Positions 14,535-23,524 of a stretch of 23,524 nt of DNA are shown here, piece by piece. The notes beneath the pieces were generated by a model. It made no database searches. It was not told where the DNA came from and saw nothing but the letters and a program-made list of their open reading frames with translations. Source of the stretch: Strigamia acuminata. Taxonomy: Eukaryota; Arthropoda; Chilopoda; Geophilomorpha; Linotaeniidae. A program made the translations under genes and the position numbers. Every line of letters starts with the position of its first letter. Positions within the stretch are counted from its first letter, which is position 1. The stretch is from positions 1-23,524 of the forward strand of contig CASHSZ010000109.1 of the NCBI GenBank assembly GCA_949358305.1, read 5' to 3'.

Positions 14535-17500
14535 TCATAGGTCCAACTTCGCTCGACAAACAGACTCAATGCCGAAATGCGAAAAACATTGCTGTCTGAA
14601 AAAACAAGAAAATAAGCCAAAGCAGATCTGGCAATCGCTGGACCGAATGTATTCCAATCCCGGAACTTCATCGTCGAGAGTGCAGCCGCAAGAAAATACG
14701 TGAATGTTCCTCTGCGGTTTGCCGTCGTCGCAAACGCGCACCTCGCACACCTCTGACTGTGAATGTTTACGACAAATGTTTTTACAACAAACATTCCCAC
14801 CAATTGTATTCTGGTTTGCCCACAGCATTGGTGCGCCCGTTTCCTGGTGCACAAAAACAAAACAAATTCATAAGCACTCCCAAAATAAAAAAAAAACAAA
14901 AAACCCATCTCACCTCTCAATGTCGCCACAGTCCGGGGCAGTCGGGGGTTGTCCAGGGGCCAAATGGCGAGCACGCCACGAAATCTGACGAATCGAATAA
15001 TAACAATAATTAATTACTTAATTACTAATTTACTTAAATAACTAACAAATTTCTGAGAACTTGAGGAATAAATCACCGTGTATTCGTAGGCGGTGGAAAA
15101 AACGATGAATTCTCCGTGGCGCAACCCGTTCTTTTCCAAAAATATCACCTGATGTTTGTCCGGCAATCGCTGAACCGAAGCTACGACGCTGCTGTTTGGT
15201 TTACAGCTCAAGTATTCCAGCTCGTGTATTCCAATCCCGGAACGCCCTTGTCAGAACACACGAGAGTGCAGCCGCAACGAAATACGTAAATATTCCTCCG
15301 ACCCGATTCGGAAATAGCGCTCACGGCAAACAACTGTCCGTCGCCGCGTCAACTCAACCGCAGTTTGCCGTCGTCGACGTGCACCTCGCACGCCTCTGAC
15401 TGTAAATGTTTACGACAAATGTTTTTACAACAAACACTCCCACCAATTGTATTCTGGTTTGCCCACAGCATTGGTGCGCTCGTTTCCTTTTGCATCCCAT
15501 CCTCGGAAAACACCGCCACTTTCCCTGCGCAAAAATTGTTTCACACTTCTGCCGACAATGCGCAGCCGAGCTCTCACTGTGCATTGAGGCGGGAATGTGT
15601 AACAATGGCTTCGCAGGGTCGAAGAGCAAACTTGGCGGTTCCAGATTAACGCCCACAGTCGGCGAAACGCGTGCTAAATTTAAAGAAAACTTCAATAAAG
15701 GAATTGTAAACGGGAATACCACAAAAACACAAAAAAAAAAATATATATATACCTAGTCGATCCAATTCATACTGAAGTTTCAACGAAGATCCGTGCAAGC
15801 GAAACTGCATCAACGAGGATGAACCGTCGAGATTGCCGACGCTCACGACCGAATCTGGACTCAGACAAAGCCAATGGCGCCAATTCAACAGAAGGGAAAA
15901 CTGTTCAGCTTCCGCTTTGGGCAAATCTAATCTGAATTGAGAGATTCATCCAACTGATAAACAAAAAAAAAAGAAATATACAGTAGATCGATCTTACACG
16001 TAAACAGCCGCAACGCGACGTGAAGCGAGTCGGCAATTGAATCCTCCCGAGCCGCGGCCAACGAACCTTCTACACCCGCTCCTGACACAACGACCATCCG
16101 TTTGTCGGCGCAACTATCATTGGACGGGACGGCGTTGCCAATAATTTATCTGCGAGAAACAAAAAAAAAAGAGATCAAGAAACAAAACAAACATTTTAAC
16201 GCACTGGAGTCGATGACGGCGACGAGAGCGTCGTCAACATCAGCCGAATCAATGCTGCGGTTCGTCACCACACATAGCAAACGAATCTGCCCGCGCCGAA
16301 ATCGTCGGAAAACAGCGGCACTTCCCGCGTGATGCAGTGATATTCATTCGACGTTGACGCCGATGTAGGTCATCGCATTTCCCACGATTTAAAACACCCC
16401 AAATTTAATAAAATCCTCAAAATTCCAGCAGAATACCAAAGAAACTCAACAAAATGCAACGAAACTCAACAAAATGTTTGGGACTATTCATGCCAATTAC
16501 ACAAAACTCCAAGTTTCTCGGCTGAAATACCTCCGTCACAGTTTGGCTAGAAAATAAAATAAAATAATTATTAATTAGTTTTAAACAATGAAATGAAATG
16601 AATCAGCAGCTTTTTTGAGTTGCCATACAGATTCCCTGCCCCTGAAAAAAGTCGCAAATGGGTAAAAATTGAGCCCAAAAAGGGAAAAAACGTGCTTGAA
16701 CCAAATTATATATGATGGCAACACACCCGCACAGGCAGCAGCTGATTTGGTTGCGACAGCCAGGAACGTGGTTTTTTAGTAGAGCGTCGAGGCGTCAAAC
16801 GATCTTTGATGGAGAAATCCAAAGTCTGCTTCAAATACCAGTGGTGATTGTTCGTCAAACAACTGTCCGTCGTGGCTTTCATCATTTCCCTACTATACGT
16901 GCAGTCGCTTGCTCTCTCTAAGAACATGGTCACATACAGGTCGTTTTGTCCCGGATTTAACGCCAACATGGTCATTCTTTCCTCCACTTACTGCGTCTTT
17001 TACCTTGAATGCAGAGAAAAATTAAAACAAACAAAAATCAAAATTTGTTAATCCCATGTAAAGCGGAGAAATACAGTATTAAAATTTTTCAAAACCAAAA
17101 AATGCGATATTTGTTCTTTTTTCGGGAAAAAAAACCAATTTTTGTTTTTCTTTCTTACCAAAATTCACTTTTTTCAATTTATGCCACTTTTTTTCGGTTC
17201 AAATTCGGCCCAACTCTTACCAAACCCCACAACAAACACCCCAAATATTTATCTATTAACCGGTGGTTGTCTCATGAGTGAAGTATGATGGCAGTTTGAT
17301 GTCGATCGAGGAATAAACTCTTTTGCCTGATGCGAAGCTGAAGCTGAACAAACTGAAGCTGATGATTTCTTTTCAGGCACTGGACCGTCCTGCGGCGCAC
17401 TGTCATTGACAGACTCGGACACAGAGCGCAAAATGTCCTCTGACGGACCTACGGCGAAAACAAAAACAAAAAACAAAACATCAAACAACAGAAACTTAAA

Positions 17501-18649
17501 CCAAATCTTACTACCTCGCCCGGAAGTTGTGTTCCAACCCAACGGTTTCTGCAAATTCAAGACAACTGTCTCTCGGAACGGTCTGAAATGACAACATCTA
17601 CTCGACTCGAGGCCACGCTGAACTATTAACATCCAGACTAGCGCCGCTAACATACATTCGTTCTACGTATTTTAAATTGGGAAAAAACGCCAATCCGGAG
17701 ACATCTTCAACACTGTTTGTTGAAACAGACACGATGGAATAAGTGCGCAATGTTTGGTTTGTATTAATTCAGAAAACACTTCGTGCTACCTATTTTGTTC
17801 AAACGATTGTCAAACGGGCACTTGGTCGAGAAGAAACAAACACGTTTCAGTTGGCGCGCACTCCTGCCGACATGCACAATATCTCCAGGTAATACTTCGA
17901 GTCGGGACAGGTAAATTTAATAAAAACCCTAAATTTCTAGCTGGGAAAAAAGGCTAGAAAATAAAATTAAATAATGAAATGAATTGATTCAGCAGCTATT
18001 TGGAGTTGACAAACAGATTCGCGACAGGCAGGGAAGCCCCCCCCGCCTCCTTAAAAAAGTCGCAAATGAGTAAAAATCGCCCAAATCGTCGGGAAACACC
18101 GCCACTTCCCCTGCACGGAAATTGTTACACACTTCTGCCGACAATACACAGCCAGGCCATCACTGTGCATGGAGGAGGAAATGTGAAACAATCACCTCGC
18201 AGGGGCAAAGAGCGAACTTGGCGGATCCAGATTAATTCCCACAGTCGGCACAACAACGGCGAAACGCGTGCTCCTCTCACTTTGACCACAACGGCTGTTC
18301 ACAGCTGAGAACAAAGAAGAAACTGAACGAACAAATCATTATTCACATATTAAAAAAAAAAAAAAAAAAACAACCAACTATAAAATGGCATGCAAACAAC
18401 ATTACCTGTCCAAATTGTTTTTTCTGCTGGCATAATCATGAATAACATTAAGTCAGTAGGAAACAAACTACTTCTGCGAAAAATTACAGATATAAATCCA
18501 CCTGAAAAACAGGGAAAAAAACTCGATCCGACCCACGCCCGCACACAATACCGATTAGGCTTAAACACAGGCACCTGCAAATTCGATTTCGGCGGGCGTG
18601 CACGCAAGCACAGTCGAGGACACTGGAATGAGCTCTGTTCCAGCGTCCC
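14535..18649 (-). pseudogene. Decayed coding exons, copy 2
   Basis: Carries every minus-strand coding-like segment of 884-4998 at +13651: the Cys-rich fragment 14535-14843, the 71-nt module 14914-14984, the four-exon remnant 15014-15931, the two-exon C-terminal segment 17249-17582 with its 66-nt open intron, the LRR-like piece and the three-exon remnant. All lesions are shared (the 14-bp duplication and the in-frame TGA), so decay preceded duplication of the unit. Confidence 0.6.
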
Positions 18650-18808
18650 CTAGGAAAAAACACCACTTGCTTGTCTGCAGAAACCAAATTTGAAGGTGCT
18701 TGTGCAGGGTGTCTGCTGTGATATAATATATCAGCCGGAAAAAAACAAGGCTTAGTATGAACAACTTATTGTTGATTCCAAAGTGGAATCAAAAGTGGAA
18801 TTTAAACA

Positions 18809-20866
18809 ACTCCGTCACTAAACGGCGCTGTTTCAATCAGCACCATCTGTTGTCACCGTCCAAACCAGCTTTTTTTTTGTTTTCTGCCAAAGAAAGAAAA
18901 AAATATGTGAAATAAAAAAATTTCTTTGCGTGAAATCAGGTGTGAAACAAGTAAACATGGAAATGCAGTAGACCCCGGATAAATGCATAAATGCATAGAA
19001 TATATTTATATTGAATAAAAAGCCGTAATTGGCTTAAATTGCATGTTTGGCCAAAAACGGTAAACAAATGCGTGAACCGCCATTTACCCGGAAAAAACGT
19101 ATCAATTTTTTTCTTTTTTTTAAGACACATATTGTGTACGTATTCTTGCGTTCGATGAACTGAGGATTCCGCCCAAAACAGACACCAGGCGAAGTCACTA
19201 AATTAGTGTCTGGAAAAAGTTTTAAGAAAAACACAAATAAACAATGAAAAAAACAGAAAAATTGAATTGTGGTGACGAATTACAATTAATTTACATCCAG
19301 AACACTTTGAAATGGCATTAAGTTGTTATTTAACACCTGATTTCACTTGAATAAATTTTTTTATTTCGCATATTTGTATTTCGCCAAAAATGAAATTTTT
19401 TGTGCATATTGTCTGCACATAAAATGAATTTCATTTTGCATTTCCATATTAGACTAAGAAAACAAAGTAATTGATTAAAAAAAACAATAAATAAATAAAT
19501 AAATCAACTGCTATTGGTTTGTTAATTCATTTTTCCCAAAAGACAAAACAACCCAAAACGGGGTAATATGCCATGGCCGACAATGGCTGCCATCCTGCCA
19601 AGCTCCAAGCTTTCACAAAAGCCAGACACCAAAACCCAGGTACACGATACAATATGATACATTGTTGTCTGCAAAGCGGCGAAGACAGAGCTCTGCCGCT
19701 AACGGAGCTGCCATCTGGCGGCAGTGACAGAACTAGCTATATTTATGCACCAAAACTTTCCCCCGGAAATAAGCAAATTAAAGCCCAATTCGGCTTTTGG
19801 TTCAAAATAAATATATTCTGCAGTGCTGGAAGGCGCCAGCGTATCTTTTTTGAAACCCCTAATTGTAAATCAAATTTCTACAATAAAAAAAACATTAGCA
19901 CACAAATGACCACTGGGCCCTGAGATTTTAAGTCCCTTGGAGGCCAATGGCCCTAATGCAGACATTGAAGTCCACCCCCCTCATCGTTGTAATTGGAAAG
20001 TAGACCAATTATCCAAACGGGGTGGTTTGCCGTTTTCGACATTGGCTGCCATCCTGCCGTCAGATAAACACTTTTGGTGATGACTCCAAGCTTTTTAAAA
20101 CAGAAAACCAGCTTTTTTCCAACAAATTACACGATAATTTCTAGACCCCGGCTATTTCAGCGTAAAATCTGAAACCAAAATTCCGTTTTGAGACATAAAT
20201 CGCCATTTACCCCTGGTGAATAAATAAATAAATAAATAAATAAATAATAATAAATAAATGCATTTTTGCCCCAAATTTCCACCCAGTTGATGAAAAATGG
20301 ACTTGAATTTGCGGAAAAAAAACAGAAGTGAGCGTTTTGTTGCGCAACTAATCCAGATTTTCCAGTAGTGAATTTGTCTCCAGTGTAGCCGGTCACCAGT
20401 CAAATGCTCATCGCTGCAAAAAAGGTTCCAGGGGTGAAATTGTCTCTAGTTTTCTTTTTTTCCATCCAAATCCTTTTTCCAAAATTTTGGGCCACAAAAC
20501 CCTTAATTTTCCAGTCAAAAAGAGCAAAGTGTTCATCCGGCACTTTAGCTGTTTGCGCTAGTGGAAAGAGTGCCAAATTTAACCCAGAACGGCTTAAACC
20601 GTTTTTTTTTAAACACATTCCAATGGCCGTAGTGGCCCGACCAATCTATAGGCGCCCATGGTACTAATTAAAACAGCTCTGGCACTAGACGGCACTGTTT
20701 TAATGAGCGCCATCTGCTGGCGACGACAAAAGCAGCTTTTTTGTGTTTTCTGCCAAAGGAAGAAAAAAATATGTGAAATAAAATTTTTTCTTTGATTGAA
20801 ATCATTCGAAGGGCACTTTGAAGTGGCATTAAGTTGTTATTTAACACCTGATTTCACTGGAATAAA
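18809..20866. mobile_element. Dispersed small-element region, copy 2
   Basis: Contains the long element copy (18809-19356), the AT-rich hairpin (19387-19437), the first 38-bp direct repeat (19889-19926) and the internally deleted copy (20667-20866). No difference from copy 1 was seen. Confidence 0.45.
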
Positions 20867-20983
20867 TTACACTTGAATTTTTGTAAAAACATTAGCACAC
20901 AAATGACCACTGGGCCCTGAGAGTCGAACCAGTCGAAAATGGGCCCAGGAATCCTTTTTGGCAGCCGAATTTGGCTGAATTCA

Positions 20984-21032
20984 CACTGTTGTCCAGATAT
21001 AAGCCGTTTTCACTTATATCTGGGCAACGGTG
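20984..21032. repeat. 20-bp-stem hairpin, copy 2
   Basis: Identical to 7333-7381. Confidence 0.75.
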
Positions 21033-21353
21033 CAAACTGTGCACCTTTTGCTCGCACAAATGGATTTCCCAGCAAGTTAAACTGTTTGTGCCTTTTTCAA
21101 TGAGGGAAAAAAAGCCCTTCCCTTCCCGAAAGAGCACTTTGGCACCCAAAAATGTATTCCTTGATCGAAAAAAGCGCCAAAAAACAAAAAAAAATGTTTT
21201 TGCACCTAACCGAAGTTAAAGTTAGGCCTAACAAAGCCGTTATTCCCGAGTGTAATGGTGCAGTTACTCTTAAGTATAAGATAAATCTCTATTTCTCCAG
21301 AATAAAAAAAAAGTCCTAAGAATGAAGAAATATGTTTTTCCAGAAAAAGAAAT

Positions 21354-21479
21354 GTTACTTAAGAATAAGAAATATGTTACTTAAGAATAAGAAATATGTT
21401 TCTTAAGAATAAGAAATATGTTACTTAAGAATAAGAAATATGTTACTTAAGAATAAGAAATATGTTTCTTAAGAATAAC
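21354..21479. repeat. 22-bp tandem array, copy 2
   Basis: Same six units and the same A-A-T-A-A-T variant order as in copy 1. Confidence 0.95.
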
Positions 21480-21564
21480 AAACTTAGTTCTTAATAATAA
21501 AAAATAATTTTCTCCAGAATTTTATAATTTATTGCTGAAGAATGAGGAACATGTTTCTCCAACC

Positions 21565-22330
21565 CAAGCAACCATACTCACCATGATGACGTCACACGTG
21601 CAGTACACAACCGTACACGGCAGTTTGGGCAAGCTCAAATGCCTAGGAAAAATAAAAAAATCAAAACTCGCATTAAAAATCGGCAAAAATCATGAAAAAT
21701 TATCAACAAAAAAACCCCCAAGCAACCATACTCACCATGATGACGTCACACGTGCAGTACACGGCCGTACACGGCCGTTTGGGCAAGCTCAAATGCCTAG
21801 GAAAAATAAAAAAATCAAAACTCGCATTAAAAATCGGCAAAAATCATGAAAAATTATCAACAAAAAAACCCCCAAGCAACCATACTCACCATGATGACGT
21901 CACACGTGCAGTACACGGCCGTACACGGCCGTTTGGGCAAGCTCAAATGCCTAGGAAAAATAAAAAAATCAAAACTCGCATTAAAAATCGGCAAAAATCA
22001 TGAAAAATTATCAACAAAAAAATCCCCAAGCAACCATACTCACCATGATGACGTCACACGTGCAGTACACGGCCGTACGGCCGTTTGGGCAAGCTCAAAT
22101 GCCTAGGAAAAATAAAAAAATCAAAACTCGCATTAAAAATCGGCAAAAATCATGAAAAATTATCAACAAAAAAATCCCCAAGCAACCATACTCACCATGA
22201 TGACGTCACACGTGCAGTACACGGCCGTACACGGCCGTTTGGGCAAGCTCAAATGCCTAGGAAAAATAAAAAAATCAAAACTCGCATTAAAAATCGGCAA
22301 AAATCATGAAAAATTATCAACAAAAAAAAA
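21565..22330 (-). repeat. 154-bp array of 61-nt exon modules, copy 2
   Basis: Five cores at 21582-21642, 21736-21796, 21890-21950, 22044-22102 (again with the 2-nt deletion) and 22196-22256. Splice signals are identical to copy 1. Copy number and variants are unchanged between the two large units, unlike what active array turnover would give. Confidence 0.9.
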
Positions 22331-22798
22331 CTGGGAAAAATGCATAAAAACGAATTTCAAAAAATTCCTTCTTACCTTTTCTGATGTCCAGGGTGGTCTA
22401 ATTGAGTCCGGGACCCATCCAGTGGTCCTTGGCTGGTCTTGAATACCTAGAAAGAAAAGAAAAACGTTGAAAAACCATTAAAATTTGAAAGAAAAACTGG
22501 GAAAAATGCATAAAAACGAATTTCAAAAAATTCCTTCTTACCTTTTCTGATGTCCAGGGTGGTCTAATTGAGTCCGGGACCCATCCAGTGGTCCTTGGCT
22601 GGTCTTGAATACCTAGAAAGAAAAGAAAAACGTTGAAAAAACATTAAAATTTGAAAGAAAAGCTGGGAAAAATGCATAAAAACGAATTTCAAAAAATTCC
22701 TTCTTACCTTTTCTGATGTCCAGGGTGGTCTAATTGAGTCCGGGACCCATCCAGTGGTCCTTGGCTGGTCTTGAATACCTAGAAAGAAAAGAAAAACG
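22331..22798 (-). repeat. 166-bp array of 71-nt exon modules, copy 2
   Basis: Cores at 22376-22446, 22542-22612 and 22708-22778, identical to copy 1 and again cut at the satellite junction. Confidence 0.9.
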
Positions 22799-23524
22799 CA
22801 AAACGATTATTAGTTCTGCAGGCACTTTTCATTGGTTTTGCGGTATACTGTTGGTGTGATTCATTAAGTTGGTGGTCTAATCGATCCACCGAGCTCATTC
22901 GCACGCCGAAATAGCAACCCAAAACGATTATTAGTTCTGCAGGCACTTTTCATTGGTTTTGCGGTATACTGTTGGTGTGATTCATTAAGTTGGTGGTCTA
23001 ATCGATCCACCGAGCTCATTCGCACGCCGAAATAGCAACCCAAAACGATTATTAGTTCTGCAGGCACTTTTCATTGGTTTTGCGGTATACTGTTGGTGTG
23101 ATTCATTAAGTTGGTGGTCTAATCGATCCACCGAGCTCATTCGCACGCCGAAATAGCAACCCAAAACGATTATTAGTTCTGCAGGCACTTTTCATTGGTT
23201 TTGCGGTATACTGTTGGTGTGATTCATTAAGTTGGTGGTCTAATCGATCCACCGAGCTCATTCGCACGCCGAAATAGCAACCCAAAACGATTATTAGTTC
23301 TGCAGGCACTTTTCATTGGTTTTGCGGTATACTGTTGGTGTGATTCATTAAGTTGGTGGTCTAATCGATCCACCGAGCTCATTCGCACGCCGAAATAGCA
23401 ACCCAAAACGATTATTAGTTCTGCAGGCACTTTTCATTGGTTTTGCGGTATACTGTTGGTGTGATTCATTAAGTTGGTGGTCTAATCGATCCACCGAGCT
23501 CATTCGCACGCCGAAATAGCAACC
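22799..23524. repeat. 121-bp satellite, copy 2 (window-truncated)
   Basis: Exactly six complete units; the window ends on a unit boundary. The true copy number in this unit cannot be read here. Confidence 0.95.

Larger units (their letters stand above)
13651..23524. repeat. 13.65-kb tandem unit, copy 2 (partial)
   Basis: Head-to-tail second copy, cut by the window end inside the 121-bp satellite, so it covers about 72% of the unit. It contains the same exon-like modules, pseudogene lesions and minisatellites as copy 1 at +13651. The one seen change is an extra G near 13973 just before the foldback. It joins two overlapping plus-strand frames of copy 1 into a 136-codon frame (13839-14249), which begins at TTG and shows no recognisable protein character. 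Confidence 0.97.

Noticed and set aside
1-23524. rDNA, histone or mitochondrial repeat unit
   Set aside because: No rRNA, tRNA, histone or respiratory-chain sequence is recognisable on either strand.

Overview
This is eukaryotic DNA, most likely from an invertebrate animal. It has no rRNA, tRNA or intact long gene, no prokaryotic operon layout and long A-rich (T-rich on the minus strand) tracts. It carries many minus-strand exon-like segments bounded by good GT..AG signals (a T-rich tract ending in CTAG or CAG, then the exon, then GTAAG or GTGAG), with introns of about 50-95 nt. The texture resembles compact nematode genomes, possibly plant-parasitic cyst nematodes, but that is only an impression. 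No gene family could be named with confidence.

The dominant fact is a head-to-tail repeat of about 13.65 kb. Bases 1-13650 are one complete unit, and 13651-23524 is the first 9.9 kb of a second unit. The only difference I found is one extra G in the second copy (near 13973, against 323). After that point, copy 2 equals the copy-1 coordinate plus 13651.

Layout of one unit. (a) 1-870: an imperfect foldback (334-458), then a 21-bp palindrome abutting a TATA-like box. (b) 880-5000, minus strand: a decayed set of protein-coding exons. These include two paralogous copies of a Cys-rich domain, an in-frame three-exon piece at 4513-4998, a possible LRR-like fragment, and a two-exon C-terminal segment at 3598-3931 whose 66-nt intron is itself open and hydrophobic. 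(c) 5000-7680: non-coding, with dispersed direct repeats (one pair looks like a long and an internally deleted copy of a small element) and several hairpins. (d) 7700-7830: a 22-bp array. (e) 7914-9147: two neighbouring arrays of splice-bounded modules on the minus strand, five 61-nt exons (154-bp units) and three 71-nt exons (166-bp units). (f) 9148-10164: a homogeneous 121-bp satellite. (g) 10500-12300: more single exon-like modules, including another 71-nt relative. (h) 12400-12850: a C-rich (G-rich on minus) array and an AATAATGAGG-type array. (i) 13140-13430: a foldback cluster.

The most interesting reading is in (e) to (g). Taking one 71-nt and one 61-nt exon gives 132 nt, exactly 44 codons. 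In one phase this is fully open, and it joins in frame to an ATG in the 55-nt exon at 10538-10592. Including two of either kind would break the frame. This is the geometry of mutually exclusive tandem exons, here inside a large tandemly repeated locus. A non-coding spliced RNA or simple satellite growth around introns remains possible.
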